Assembly: GCA_002305715.1 (NCBI GenBank)
Contig: DBQD01000072.1
Span: forward strand, 78,543-142,542
Source of the DNA: Proteiniphilum sp. UBA1403
Lineage (GTDB): Bacteria > Bacteroidota > Bacteroidia > Bacteroidales > Dysgonomonadaceae
Direction: 5' to 3'
DNA: 64,000 nt
Both the position numbers and the translations under genes were made by a program. The notes below the pieces were generated by a model. The model saw only the letters and a program-made list of their open reading frames with translations. It did not search any database and was not told the origin of the DNA. This document shows positions 53,831-62,597 of the stretch, in pieces. Positions within the stretch are counted from its first letter, which is position 1; each line of letters opens with the position of its first letter.

Positions 53831-54028
53831 ATGGATTACAGGGAAATGGTATTTCTTGCGGTTGCTGAGCAATTAAGTTTTTCGAAGGTTGCCGAGATCA
53901 TGTGTAGAAGTCAACCGAATATATCAAGGCATATCAAAGAATTGGAGGAGTGTTATGTAAAACGCTTATGTAGATCAAGGTTACCTGCATTTCTCTTTCT
54001 CGTGAATTTTGTATTGTTCACAAGGTAG
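53831..54028 (+). pseudogene. LysR-type regulator remnant
   Basis: Residues 1-40 (MDYREMVFLAVAEQLSFSKVAEIM, SQPNISRHIKELEE) are a standard LysR helix-turn-helix. The normal dimerisation helix and effector domain of about 230 residues are absent: after ELEECYVKRL the sequence becomes unlike the family and stops at 65 residues. Further downstream a short in-frame piece GTG..TGA at 54058-54087 (VEYLLNHAL) could be the old C-terminus, but that is weak. It precedes a YeiH-type gene, and such transporters are often controlled by a neighbouring LysR regulator, so an internal deletion is inferred. Confidence 0.7.
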
Positions 54029-54164
54029 GACAGATAAATTGACCTACAGACTTGTTTGTGGAATATTTGCTTAATCACGCATTGTGAAATATTCATAGAG
54101 TAATAATTTATTTACAAGCAATCTATTGTTATAACAACAGATTATCTTGCATCAGATTTTATCA

Positions 54165-54196
54165 TTTGATATTGTAACGCTAATACACTAATTTTG
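54165..54196 (+). promoter_or_regulatory. Promoter of the YeiH-type gene
   Basis: TTTG (54165-54168), a 20-bp spacer and TAATTTTG (54189-54196) match the phylum's promoter pattern. The start would be near 54203, only a few bases before the ATG at 54210, so the transcript would be nearly leaderless. Confidence 0.5.
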
Positions 54197-54209
54197 TGTC
54201 TAAAAAAGC

Positions 54210-55169
54210 ATGGAAGAAGTAAAGACCACACCAAAAAGCAACCTTTCAATTCGAAATAAATCGCTAACTAATCAGCTTTATGCTACTATAATATTTCTCT
54301 GCTTTTTACCCTTTATCTCTCCTGCAATCTCCCTATTTACAGGATTACTATTTTCTCTGTTCGGCATTAAACACGATTCCATACATCGTTATACCTCAAA
54401 GATCTTGCAGCTCTCCATAATTCTAATGGGTTTTGGTATGAGTTTAAGTGAAGTAATCACTGCTTCAAAAACAGGATTCGTGGTCACAGCCTTCTCTGTT
54501 TTTGCAGTAATGATAATGGGTGTTTTAATGGGAAAACTCTTCAAGGTGGAGAAGAAAATCACATTGTTGATTGCAACAGGTACAGCCATTTGTGGAGGAA
54601 GTGCAATTGCTGCAGTAGCTCCAATAATTCAAAGTAAGAGCTACCAAAGCTCATTTGCCCTTATTGTTGTATTCGTGCTTAATGCAGCTGCTCTTTTCAT
54701 TTTCCCGTTTGTTGGCAGAAAACTGGGGATGAGCCAAGAGTTATTCGGTAACTGGGCTGCTATTGCGATACATGATACCAGCTCTGTAGTAGGTGCTGGA
54801 GCCGAATATGGAGACAAAGCTTTACAGGTGGCAACTACTGTAAAATTAATCCGTGCATTATGGATTATTCCATTGTCAATGGTCATTGCCTTTACTCAGA
54901 AAAAAGAACGGGGAAATTGCATCAGATTTCCTTGGTTTGTACTTTTTTTTGTTATGGCAATTTTCTTTGCGAATTATTTCCCAGGACTGCAAACTAGTTA
55001 CGAACATTTCAACTGGTTGGGAAAAAGGGGAATGGTTGTTGCACTCTTCTTGATCGGATCAAACATCACATTGGATGAAATTAAGAAGTCCGGTTCTCGT
55101 TGTTTTTTCCTTGGTATCGCACTATGGATGTTTACGGCTATTGGCTCCCTATTATTTCTGATGCGGTAA
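54210..55169 (+). CDS. YeiH/UPF0324 family putative sulfate exporter
   Basis: The 319-residue integral membrane protein has around nine to ten helices. Family blocks include LQLSIILMGFGMSL, TLLIATGTAICGGSAIAAVAPII, WAAIAIHDTSSVVGAGAEYG and VALFLIGSNITLDEIKKSG. Annotation as a sulfate exporter comes from the family name and is not experimentally firm. A LysR remnant precedes it, so the original regulator seems to be lost and the gene is likely driven by its own promoter. Confidence 0.88.
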   Translation: MEEVKTTPKSNLSIRNKSLTNQLYATIIFLCFLPFISPAISLFTGLLFSLFGIKHDSIHRYTSKILQLSIILMGFGMSLSEVITASKTGFVVTAFSVFAVMIMGVLMGKLFKVEKKITLLIATGTAICGGSAIAAVAPIIQSKSYQSSFALIVVFVLNAAALFIFPFVGRKLGMSQELFGNWAAIAIHDTSSVVGAGAEYGDKALQVATTVKLIRALWIIPLSMVIAFTQKKERGNCIRFPWFVLFFVMAIFFANYFPGLQTSYEHFNWLGKRGMVVALFLIGSNITLDEIKKSGSRCFFLGIALWMFTAIGSLLFLMR

Positions 55170-55193
55170 ATAACTTTTCAGGCAAAAAAAAAC

Positions 55194-55201
55194 TATCTTT
55201 G
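55194..55201 (+). promoter_or_regulatory. -7 box before 55226 gene
   Basis: TATCTTTG matches TAnnTTTG and would start transcription near 55208, about 18 nt before the ATG at 55226. A TTTT at 55175-55178 is a poor -33 candidate. Confidence 0.5.
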
Positions 55202-55225
55202 TATGAATAGACAATTACAACAAAG

Positions 55226-55681
55226 ATGGACGATCTCACTCCCAGAAAGAAAAGAAGCCGTAAGGCCCTAAGATGGTTTCTCGGCATATTAATCATGTCT
55301 CTTGCTATTTTCATTTACGTGCGTTATTATTTCGTGTTTGGCACAGGTGTAAAATCTGGAGAACTAAATTACCTCGTACACAAAGGTGTTATATTTAAGA
55401 CCTATGAAGGTAAGTTGGTACAATCAGGGTTCAGAGCCGATAAACCTGGAGGATTGCAATCCAACCAATTTGATTTTTCTGTTGTAGACGAAGAAATTGC
55501 TCAACAGCTGATGATTTCAGGGGGAAAGATGGTCCAATTGCACTACAAAGAATATTTCGGCACACTCCCTTGGCGCGGATATACAAAATTTGTCGTAGAC
55601 AGTATTGTATCTATTGCTGAGGTCAACGAGAATGCGTCAATGGAAGAGGAACTTACTCCCAATATTTTAGATTCTCTTTGA
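55226..55681 (+). CDS. Small membrane-anchored protein of unknown function
   Basis: I do not recognise a functional family. The 151-residue protein has a basic N-terminus (PRKKRSRKALRW), one transmembrane helix (about 18-34) and a beta-rich domain with GVIFKTYEGKLVQSGFR and QLHYKEYFGTLPWRGYTKFVVDSI. Similar proteins are widespread in Bacteroidetes and have sometimes been mislabelled as 6-phosphogluconate dehydrogenase, for which I see no evidence. It ends 11 bp before the rnhA ATG and may be co-transcribed. Confidence 0.7.
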   Translation: MDDLTPRKKRSRKALRWFLGILIMSLAIFIYVRYYFVFGTGVKSGELNYLVHKGVIFKTYEGKLVQSGFRADKPGGLQSNQFDFSVVDEEIAQQLMISGGKMVQLHYKEYFGTLPWRGYTKFVVDSIVSIAEVNENASMEEELTPNILDSL

Positions 55682-55692
55682 AAGCATTTTAC

Positions 55693-56316
55693 ATGACTCC
55701 AAAGAAGTTTTATGTTGTTTGGCAGGGTTTAAAACCGGGTGTATATACATCTTGGGAAGAGTGCAAGATTCAGGTAACTGGGTTTGAAAACGCGCGGTAC
55801 AAATCATTCCCTTCACAGGAAGAAGCAGAAAAGGCTTTCCATGATAATCCATGGAAACATTTGAATTCAAAAAAGGGAAAAAATGTGTCGTCACTTCCAT
55901 CTAGTGACTCAATAATACGTGAAAGTTTAGCTGTTGATGCCGCATGTAGTGGTAATCCTGGTCTTTTGGAATATCGCGGTGTATATGTTGCAGATCATAA
56001 TGAGGTATTCCATGTTGGCCCACTTGAAGAGGGCACCAATAATATTGGAGAATTTCTGGCCATCGTACACGCACTTGCATTACTACATAAGCATAAGCAA
56101 CTCATGCCAATTTATTCCGATAGTGTGAACGCCATTAAGTGGGTTGCCAATAAGAAATGCAACACCAAGCTGGAACGCTCCGAAAGAAATAAACCACTCT
56201 TTGAGCTGATAACTAGAGCTGAAATGTGGCTTCAGCAAAACAGTTATCAAAATCCAATACTCAAATGGGAAACAAAAAAATGGGGAGAAATTCCCGCCGA
56301 TTTCGGACGCAAATGA
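55693..56316 (+). CDS. rnhA: Ribonuclease HI with N-terminal viroplasmin domain
   Basis: The 207-residue protein starts MTPKKFYVVWQGLKPGVYTSWEECKIQVTGF, a hybrid-binding domain of the viroplasmin type, then a linker and the RNase H fold. Catalytic acidic residues appear in order: Asp in AVDAACSGNPG, Glu in NNIGEFLAIVHAL, Asp in IYSDSVNAIKW and Asp in GEIPADFGRK. The enzyme removes RNA from RNA-DNA hybrids. The ATG at 55693 is chosen over a TTG at 55678. Confidence 0.93.
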   Translation: MTPKKFYVVWQGLKPGVYTSWEECKIQVTGFENARYKSFPSQEEAEKAFHDNPWKHLNSKKGKNVSSLPSSDSIIRESLAVDAACSGNPGLLEYRGVYVADHNEVFHVGPLEEGTNNIGEFLAIVHALALLHKHKQLMPIYSDSVNAIKWVANKKCNTKLERSERNKPLFELITRAEMWLQQNSYQNPILKWETKKWGEIPADFGRK

Positions 56317-56381
56317 CACACACCACAAATAACTTGTTCCACTTTTTTTCTGCAAAAGAAACATTTGATTCCAAAAACAAT

Positions 56382-56389
56382 TATCTTTG
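56382..56389 (+). promoter_or_regulatory. -7 box before rnpA
   Basis: TATCTTTG fits the -7 consensus. The transcription start would be near 56396, shortly before the candidate rnpA starts at 56413 and 56425. A TTTG at 56364-56367 has a spacer of only 14 bp. Confidence 0.5.
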
Positions 56390-56412
56390 CCACAGTAATT
56401 GCTTTCGGAGGA

Positions 56413-56832
56413 ATGCTTTTATCTATGAATGAAGGAGACTGCTGTAAGTTTAGAAAAGAGGAACGTGTCACAGGTGAAAAAAGGGTAGAAGCTCTCTTTT
56501 CTCAAGGTGATTCCTTTATGGCGTACCCCTTCAGGGTGGTATTTCTTGAGACGACTCCATATCAGACTGAACCTTTTTCGGTTTTAATTAGTATCCCCAA
56601 AAAGAGGCTTCGCTCAGCAGTGGATCGTAACAGGATGAAACGTCTCACACGTGAGGCGTATCGATTAAACAAACATCTTTTATTAAAAGGAATTCTCACA
56701 GACGAAAAAACGCATATTGACATGGCTTTCATTTACGTGAAAGACTCGTTGAGCGATTTCTCTACTGTACAGAAAGGAGTCCTAAAAGCGTTGGGTACTT
56801 TAAAGGTAAAGATAGGAGGAGTCAAATGTTGA
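56413..56832 (+). CDS. rnpA: Ribonuclease P protein component
   Basis: RnpA helps the RNase P RNA mature tRNA 5' ends. The 139-residue product has [48 protein letters not shown] (the RNR motif in the central cleft) and a C-terminal beta-helix region. Two ATGs are possible, 56413 and 56425; GGAGGA lies immediately before the first and 12 nt before the second. The gene overlaps yidD by 7 bp. rpmH, the usual upstream partner, is not present. Confidence 0.92.
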   Translation: MLLSMNEGDCCKFRKEERVTGEKRVEALFSQGDSFMAYPFRVVFLETTPYQTEPFSVLISIPKKRLRSAVDRNRMKRLTREAYRLNKHLLLKGILTDEKTHIDMAFIYVKDSLSDFSTVQKGVLKALGTLKVKIGGVKC

Positions 56833-57101
56833 AGTTAATCAAACAAATTTTAACATGGATCTTACTTCTTCCTGTTTATTTCTACCGGTCGGTACTATCT
56901 CCGCTCACACCCCCCAGTTGCCGGTATACGCCGACCTGTTCACAATATACGATTGAAGCATTGAAGAAACATGGACCTTTCAGAGGGTTCTATTTGTCAG
57001 CCAAGCGCATTTTGAGTTGCAATCCTTGGGGTGGATCGGGTTATGATCCAGTTCCGGAACCAAAGCACAGAAAAAAGCGCTCGAAAGCAGAGCACAATTA
57101 A
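56826..57101 (+). CDS. yidD: Membrane protein insertion efficiency factor
   Basis: This 91-residue protein has an N-terminal amphipathic helix and the family signature [53 protein letters not shown], with its conserved cysteines. YidD helps the YidC pathway insert membrane proteins. The rnpA-yidD order is normal, and the overlap of the two genes indicates coupling. Confidence 0.95.
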   Translation: MLKLIKQILTWILLLPVYFYRSVLSPLTPPSCRYTPTCSQYTIEALKKHGPFRGFYLSAKRILSCNPWGGSGYDPVPEPKHRKKRSKAEHN

Positions 57102-57104
57102 TGT

Positions 57105-57806
57105 ATGGAATTTTACGACCTGCACACTCACCAGATTTTTCTCGAAGAAGACGATGACCCTTATCACTCGTGTATCTTCGATGTATACCCTCTTGAATTT
57201 GAAGTAGCCAAGGATTCTTACCAGCGTCATGCCTTTTCCTGTGGCATCCACCCTTGGTATTCCGAAGAGAGCGACACACAGATGGCATACCTGAACGAAA
57301 TCGCCTCCAATCCACGTATTGTGGCTATTGGGGAAACGGGTCTAGACAAACTGAAAGGGCCCTCTTTTGAGGTACAGATTCCAGTTTTCAAAAAACATAT
57401 TGATCTCTCCGAGAAATTGGGCAAGCCAGTCATCATCCATTGTGTAAAAGCATGGGATGAAATAGTTCGTATAAAAAAAGAGACCAAGCCAACCCAACCA
57501 TGGATCATTCATGGCTATCGGGGAAAGCCTGAACTTACCAAGAGGCTTCTTCAGGAAAATTTCCTTTTTTCTATCGGCGATCAAATCAATGTAGACTCAT
57601 TACAACTTATCCCACTTGATTCAATGTTTTGCGAGACAGATGAGGATGAAATGTCGATACGTGAGGTGTACCTCCAGACTTCACTGGCAATCAATATGGA
57701 CCTTGAAGAATTTGCGGATCAAATAGCTAGTAATATCCGCAGAATATTCCCCACAGTTGAACCTCCTCGGCCATGGTATGCCAAGGAGATAGAAGAAGAA
57801 AATTAA
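57105..57806 (+). CDS. TatD-family metal-dependent hydrolase
   Basis: The 233-residue TIM-barrel protein has the metal ligands DLHTH (residues 5-9), GIHPWY, AIGETGLDK (Glu), VIIHCVKAWDEI (His) and a final Asp region MFCETDEDE. TatD proteins are Mg-dependent 3'-5' nucleases. Some substitutions are visible compared with E. coli TatD, as in the shorter loop after DLHTHQ. It starts 3 bp after yidD; hemD converges 7 bp after its stop. Confidence 0.88.
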   Translation: MEFYDLHTHQIFLEEDDDPYHSCIFDVYPLEFEVAKDSYQRHAFSCGIHPWYSEESDTQMAYLNEIASNPRIVAIGETGLDKLKGPSFEVQIPVFKKHIDLSEKLGKPVIIHCVKAWDEIVRIKKETKPTQPWIIHGYRGKPELTKRLLQENFLFSIGDQINVDSLQLIPLDSMFCETDEDEMSIREVYLQTSLAINMDLEEFADQIASNIRRIFPTVEPPRPWYAKEIEEEN

Positions 57807-57813
57807 ATACTAT

Positions 57814-58578
57814 TTAATGATGGTTTTTGTGATTCTCCCGTAGAAAGGCTTCTAATGCTGCAGTCATTGAGGGAAAATCAGGTTGGGGTGCAACACAATC
57901 TAGGCGAAGCCCCGCTTCCTCTACAGCTTTGGCTGTTGAGGTGCCAAAACAACCGATCGCGATATCTCCCTGCTTAAAGTTGGGGAAATTGGTAACTAAA
58001 GACTGAATTCCAAGCGGACTGAAGAAGACAATCATGTCATAATCGAGCTTTTCACCTTCTTCAAAATCGTTACTTACAGTTCTATACATTACACTTTTGG
58101 TGTAGTTGATTTTCTTACTATCAAGAAAATGAGTAACCTCATCGTTGTGCTCTTCTGGCACGGGGAAGAGGAATTTTTCTTTAGAATGTTTGGTTAGTGC
58201 ATTGTTCAATCCATCAATTTTTCCAGTCTGACTGAAAAATATCTTTCTTTTTCTGTATACAATATATTTCTGCAAGTATAAAGCTACTACTTCGGATGTA
58301 CAAAAGTACTTCATGGTCTCCGGAATAACCACCTTCATCTCTTCACAAATTGAAAAGAAATTATCGACAGCTGTTCTTGCTGTAAAGACAATAGCTGTAT
58401 AATCGAGAATATTGATACGTTGTTGACGAAATTCTTTAAGAGGCACCCTTTCCACTTTGATGAATGGATAAAAATGCATTTCAACATGAAACTTCTCAGC
58501 AATATCATAATATGGTGACTTCTCGCTGATGGGCTTGGGTTGAGAGATCAGTATTTTCTTTACTTTCCGGATGTTCAT
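57814..58578 (-). CDS. hemD: Uroporphyrinogen-III synthase
   Basis: HemD closes and inverts ring D of hydroxymethylbilane. The family is weakly conserved. The 254-residue sequence has ILISQPKPISEKSPYYDIAEKFHVEMHFYPFIKVE, TAIVFTARTAVDNFF, and ADP-like closing blocks FFSPLGIQSLVTNFPNF and IGCFGTSTAKAVEEAGLRLDCVAPQPDFPSMTAAL, which are typical. It is the last gene of the metK operon, 18 bp after the DUF4271 gene. Confidence 0.88.
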   Translation of the reverse strand: MNIRKVKKILISQPKPISEKSPYYDIAEKFHVEMHFYPFIKVERVPLKEFRQQRINILDYTAIVFTARTAVDNFFSICEEMKVVIPETMKYFCTSEVVALYLQKYIVYRKRKIFFSQTGKIDGLNNALTKHSKEKFLFPVPEEHNDEVTHFLDSKKINYTKSVMYRTVSNDFEEGEKLDYDMIVFFSPLGIQSLVTNFPNFKQGDIAIGCFGTSTAKAVEEAGLRLDCVAPQPDFPSMTAALEAFLRENHKNHH

Positions 58579-58596
58579 ATAACAATATTTCCTAAC

Positions 58597-59466
58597 CTAA
58601 CGTATAAATAGTAGCACTCCTTTATAAAAAATAAGAAAGGGTGCTATTTCGGTGCCGCAAAGATACACAAAAAAATAAAAACCTCCGAGTTTATTTTTAA
58701 CAAAAATATCTAACAACCCAAACAGGATAAAAAGCCTACTCACTATAAATGTAAGTATAACAACTAGAAGCATAGCCTGTTTTAATTCAGGCAAAAACAC
58801 GGACAACAATACAGGAAAAAAAAGTAGTATCCCCATCAGTTCTAGAACCCGGTAGTAAGTGCTGATCCAGCTTTTGAGTTCTTGCGACATAAAAAAGTAC
58901 GCAATGATACGGTATATTAGTAGCTTCAAGGAAGTGAGCAACAATGGTAGCAACAGTAAGGCAGTAAAAACTAACAATTGCTCTCTCAATGGAAGCATTG
59001 CCACACCTTTGTTCCACAAATAGATAAAACCGAGGATTGCAATGATCAACATTGCTTGGATTAGTAAGAATAACTCACCCCAAACCTCAGCGGTGGTTAC
59101 CTGTCCTTTAAAACCTGCAGATTGACGTTTTATGGGTGGTAGAGTTTGCCTGAAGTTCTCCATGAATACCACTCCCTCTTTTCGAAACACAAGGGAGAAA
59201 ATTACAAAACAAGCTACAAAGAGAAGAAAGAAAGTGCTCGTCACCCACAAGGAGATAGGCATTGCCATGCCTACCTTACCCAAATAATGGGGTTCAATAT
59301 TCGAAAGAGTTAGAGAATCAATCGAAAACAAAACTCGCTGTGGGTCGGTAGGAAGAAACTCATACCGGCCAAAGTTCATTTGAAGTGTATCAACCTGAGG
59401 TGAGAGCTCTTCAATCCTAAGATAGAAGGGGATCTCCTGAAAGGTGTCGGGTGTAAACAGGGCCAC
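58597..59466 (-). CDS. DUF4271 membrane protein
   Basis: The 289-residue protein has a short N-terminal soluble part and about seven transmembrane helices in the rest (about 70-95, 125-150, 160-185, 205-225 and others), with the family block LKLLIYRIIAYFF and the C-terminal FYFFVYLCGTEIAPFLIFYKGVLLF. DUF4271 genes are nearly always beside hemD in Bacteroidetes, which hints at a role near porphyrin metabolism. The start codon appears to be GTG at 59466, with no nearby in-frame ATG before the first helices. Confidence 0.8.
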   Translation of the reverse strand: MALFTPDTFQEIPFYLRIEELSPQVDTLQMNFGRYEFLPTDPQRVLFSIDSLTLSNIEPHYLGKVGMAMPISLWVTSTFFLLFVACFVIFSLVFRKEGVVFMENFRQTLPPIKRQSAGFKGQVTTAEVWGELFLLIQAMLIIAILGFIYLWNKGVAMLPLREQLLVFTALLLLPLLLTSLKLLIYRIIAYFFMSQELKSWISTYYRVLELMGILLFFPVLLSVFLPELKQAMLLVVILTFIVSRLFILFGLLDIFVKNKLGGFYFFVYLCGTEIAPFLIFYKGVLLFIR

Positions 59467-59497
59467 TTTATGCGAATTTTGTCAATGAACGACAAAT

Positions 59498-60103
59498 TTA
59501 CAACTCTTTTTCCTGAAAATTGTCTTCTGAAGCTTTCCTCTCGAAGAAATATGTTAAGAGAGCAATTGCTTCCTTTGGTGAAGATGCAACCTCCCACAAA
59601 GGGTGATGAGTTTCCTTCAGAAATCCGGTCACCCTCATTTTATCAAAAAGGTCTAATAAAGGTCGATAAAAATCGTTGATATTGAGTATGACAACGGGAT
59701 TAGTGTATAGGCCCAATTGTTTCCATGTTATAATCTCAACCAACTCCTCCAATGTCCCTACTCCACCAGGTAAAGCAATGACGGCATCAGACATCTGAGC
59801 CATACACTGCTTTCTTTCGTGAATGGTTGGAGTAATTATTGTTTCGTTTAGATGATCATGACACCAACCCGCATCGACCATAAACTGGGGAATAACTCCT
59901 TTAACAATTCCGCCATTACGGATCATCGTATCATTCAAAGCCCCCATAAGGCCTTCCTTCCCAGCTCCGTTTACACAAACTATTTCATTTTCAGAAAAAA
60001 GCATACCCAACCGTTCTGCTGCTTCAAAATAGCTAGCATCAATTTGTGAACTGGATGCGCAATAAACCAGCACAGTTGGTCGCTTTTCTTTCATCTCAGT
60101 CAT
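59498..60103 (-). CDS. LOG-family nucleotide 5'-monophosphate phosphoribohydrolase
   Basis: The 201-residue Rossmann-type protein has the LOG signature [20 protein letters not shown] and [19 protein letters not shown] enzymes hydrolyse nucleoside 5'-monophosphates to base and ribose-5-phosphate. Members in plants release cytokinin; bacterial roles are mainly nucleotide salvage. It overlaps metK by 8 bp, so translation is probably coupled. The start may alternatively be at 60094 (MKEKRPT). Confidence 0.88.
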   Translation of the reverse strand: MTEMKEKRPTVLVYCASSSQIDASYFEAAERLGMLFSENEIVCVNGAGKEGLMGALNDTMIRNGGIVKGVIPQFMVDAGWCHDHLNETIITPTIHERKQCMAQMSDAVIALPGGVGTLEELVEIITWKQLGLYTNPVVILNINDFYRPLLDLFDKMRVTGFLKETHHPLWEVASSPKEAIALLTYFFERKASEDNFQEKEL

Positions 60104-61406
60104 TCAAGCCAAATTCGTTCTTAATTTTTTCAACATAATCCAATTTCTCCCAAGTAAACAATTCAACCTCAAGAGTTACAGTTTCTGGCATATAACGAGA
60201 ATGAAATACCTTCTTCACCTTACGGGGCTCTCTTCCCATATGTCCATAGGAAGCCGTTTCGAAATAGATCGGATTACGTAATTTCAATCGCTGTTCAATG
60301 GCTTTAGGTCGCAAGTCGAATAACAAACGTATTTTATCAGCAATTTCGGCATCGGTCATGTTTACATTGCTCTTTCCGTATGTATTGACATAAATACTCA
60401 TCGGTTCGGCAATACCAATAGCATATGATATCTGAATCAACATTTCGGAAGCAACACCTGCTGCTACCATATTTTTGGCAATATGTCGTGCCGCATAAGC
60501 AGCAGAACGGTCTACTTTTGAAGGATCTTTACCGGAGAAAGCTCCACCACCGTGTGCCGCCTTTCCCCCATAGGTATCTACTATTATTTTACGTCCGGTA
60601 AGCCCCGTATCGCCATGTGGTCCTCCAATAACAAATTTCCCGGTTGGGTTCACATGATATTTGATATCATTCTCAAAAAGTTTGTGAACATCTTTGCGGC
60701 GTTTATATTGAGCCTGTACACGTGGAACCAAAATGGTACGCACATCAGTTTCTATGCGTGAGCGCATTCTTTCATCCGCTTCTAGTGCTGCTTTTTTTGT
60801 ATTACTGCGTGGAATTTCAAACTCATCGTGCTGGGTGGATAATACAATTGTATCGATTCGTAATGGAGTACCATCTTCTGAATATTCAATGGTAACTTGA
60901 GATTTAGCATCAGGACGGAGATAAGGCATCAGGTCCGGTTCGTTTTTACGAATATTAGCCAGTTCCATCAAGAGCGCATGACTGAGGTCAAGTGCTAGTG
61001 GCATATAGTTGTCAGTTTCATTTGTCGCATACCCAAACATCATTCCCTGGTCACCTGCTCCCTGCTCCATGGGGTCAGCTTTTTGATCCACTCCTCGGTT
61101 AATATCGTCCGATTGTTCATGTATGCTTGAGAATACTCCGCATGACTGCGCCTCGAAACGGTATTCACTTTTTGTATATCCAATCTTGGCAATTACATCC
61201 CGCGCTACTTCAGCCACATCAACATAACTGTTTGATTTCACCTCTCCTGCAAGTACCACCTGCCCAGTGGTGACAAGAGTCTCGCAAGCAACTTTAGAAT
61301 TGTGATCATACGCAAGGAACTCATCAAGCAATGCATCTGAAATCTGATCGGCTACTTTATCGGGATGTCCTTCCGAGACCGATTCGGAGGTAAATAAATA
61401 ATTCAT
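60096..61406 (-). CDS. metK: S-adenosylmethionine synthetase
   Basis: MetK makes SAM from methionine and ATP. The 436-residue protein has [34 protein letters not shown], the loop [21 protein letters not shown] and [19 protein letters not shown]. It is longer than the roughly 385-residue E. coli enzyme, with inserts typical of Bacteroidetes. It heads an operon that continues with LOG, DUF4271 and hemD. SAM also feeds the methyltransferases in this window (rsmH, rsmI, rsmD, trmD). Confidence 0.97.
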   Translation of the reverse strand: MNYLFTSESVSEGHPDKVADQISDALLDEFLAYDHNSKVACETLVTTGQVVLAGEVKSNSYVDVAEVARDVIAKIGYTKSEYRFEAQSCGVFSSIHEQSDDINRGVDQKADPMEQGAGDQGMMFGYATNETDNYMPLALDLSHALLMELANIRKNEPDLMPYLRPDAKSQVTIEYSEDGTPLRIDTIVLSTQHDEFEIPRSNTKKAALEADERMRSRIETDVRTILVPRVQAQYKRRKDVHKLFENDIKYHVNPTGKFVIGGPHGDTGLTGRKIIVDTYGGKAAHGGGAFSGKDPSKVDRSAAYAARHIAKNMVAAGVASEMLIQISYAIGIAEPMSIYVNTYGKSNVNMTDAEIADKIRLLFDLRPKAIEQRLKLRNPIYFETASYGHMGREPRKVKKVFHSRYMPETVTLEVELFTWEKLDYVEKIKNEFGLND

Positions 61407-61463
61407 CTAGTAAAAATAATTTAGTTTCTTCGGTGAGTAGACAATTGCGGCTGTGAGGCGCAT
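61407..61463 (-). CDS. Possible leader peptide before metK
   Basis: An 18-codon frame, MRLTAAIVYSPKKLNYFY, has AAGGAG 7 nt upstream of its ATG, stronger than usual in this phylum, and its TAG stop directly abuts the metK ATG. The arrangement would couple translation of metK to that of the leader. No methionine codons other than the start are present, so attenuation by methionine starvation is not suggested. Coding status is speculative. Confidence 0.3.
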   Translation of the reverse strand: MRLTAAIVYSPKKLNYFY

Positions 61464-61879
61464 GTGTCTCTCCTTACGATAAACGGGTTGATATATATCA
61501 TTCAACTCATGCAGGAACTGAAACAAGAGGGAGAAAGGAAATGCAGGATAATCTTTTTTAGCATTTTTTTCTGTGGTTGCAAGCAGTTCAAATCTTTCCA
61601 CATGGTTTGAATGGGTGTGCAAAGGTAATAATAATAAAAGAATTGCAATGTTAAAGTCTGGTTAAAATAACACCATTCAACATTTTACTATATCTAAACT
61701 TTGATGTAAATCTCTATCTAATGTTGATTACCTTAACTTTGAATGCAATTGAACCATCAGTTATTTATCAGAAACATCGAGAATAATAAAAAATAAGCCA
61801 TATAAATGAGACTTTCCATCACACTTCTTGGTTCATTAACAAAAACAAAACAATCTTCATGATCATTGGACTACCAGGT
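61464..61879. other. Gene-free region: metK leader and spacer
   Basis: From 61464 to about 61613 lies the untranslated leader of metK, in which I could not recognise any known SAM riboswitch class. The rest, to 61879, is AT-rich and holds the metK promoter. No coding sequence or strong terminator for the HAD gene was seen. Confidence 0.6.
61620..61648 (-). promoter_or_regulatory. metK promoter
   Basis: On the minus strand TTG (61648 to 61646), an 18-bp spacer and TACCTTTG (61627 to 61620) fit the consensus. Transcription from about 61613 gives a leader of about 207 nt, much longer than for other genes here. Confidence 0.6.
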
Positions 61880-62485
61880 TTAAAGAATGTTGTTCCTCTG
61901 TAACCATTCCTTTAAATTAGATCCTTCAGTAAAATGCATCGTTTGGAAGCCCAGTTCTCGTGCAGACTCAATATTTGCTGCATTGTCATCAATAAAAAGT
62001 GACTCTTCAGCAATAAGATCATATCGTTCTAGTAATATTTTGTATAATCTTTTATCTGGTTTTACTATTTTTTCCTCACCTGAAACGACAATACCTTTCA
62101 AATCATGAAAAAAATCATATCGATTCATGGCTATGGGTAATGTTTCTGCAGACCAATTGGTAAGGCCATAAAGGTTATATTTCTCTTTTAAAGGTTTTAT
62201 CAATTGGACATTTTCATCAATAGTCCCTCCAAGCATTTCTTCCCAACGATCGTAATAAAGAGCGATCTCCTTACTGTAAGCTGGAAATTTCTGCTGCAAG
62301 ATGCTGGTTCCTAACGACAAAGAACGTCCTTCATCCTGTAAAATATTCCAGTCGTACCTGCAGATGTTTTCTAAAAAGTAGTTCATTTCATCTTCAGTTT
62401 TGAACACATTTTTAAAGAGATACACTGGATTCCAGTCGATCAATACACCCCCAAAATCAAATATAATATTTTTAATCTTTTCCAT
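61880..62485 (-). CDS. HAD-superfamily hydrolase (YihX-like)
   Basis: The 201-residue protein has motif I FDFGGVLIDW (10-19), YGLTNWSAETLP (motif II with Thr/Asn), a lysine in KIVKPDKRLY and motif IV FIDDNAANIESA. This pattern resembles YihX-type alpha-D-glucose-1-phosphate phosphatases and related subfamily IA enzymes. Specificity is not determined. The gene is divergent from the NlpC/P60 gene. Confidence 0.82.
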   Translation of the reverse strand: MEKIKNIIFDFGGVLIDWNPVYLFKNVFKTEDEMNYFLENICRYDWNILQDEGRSLSLGTSILQQKFPAYSKEIALYYDRWEEMLGGTIDENVQLIKPLKEKYNLYGLTNWSAETLPIAMNRYDFFHDLKGIVVSGEEKIVKPDKRLYKILLERYDLIAEESLFIDDNAANIESARELGFQTMHFTEGSNLKEWLQRNNIL

Positions 62486-62545
62486 TATTCAAATGTCTGC
62501 ATCGTATTTGACCCTAAAAATAGCACATTTTTCCATGACTTTTCC

Positions 62546-62553
62546 TATTTTTG
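62546..62553 (+). promoter_or_regulatory. -7 box for the NlpC/P60 gene
   Basis: TATTTTTG fits TAnnTTTG; transcription would start near 62560. This supports an ATG start at 62598 rather than one upstream of it. Confidence 0.45.
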
Positions 62554-62597
62554 TCATCTATAATATGGTACAACCCGATAACTCATCTACAATCAAT

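Noticed and set aside
61407..61622. 71-codon minus-strand open frame directly before metK
   Set aside because: Its TTG start falls inside the metK promoter, upstream of the predicted transcription start, and the sequence resembles no protein. Only the last 18 codons, with their own ATG and ribosome site, are kept as a weak possibility.
62400..62597. Upstream extension of the NlpC/P60 gene
   Set aside because: It overlaps the divergent HAD gene and hides a good signal peptide that begins at 62598.
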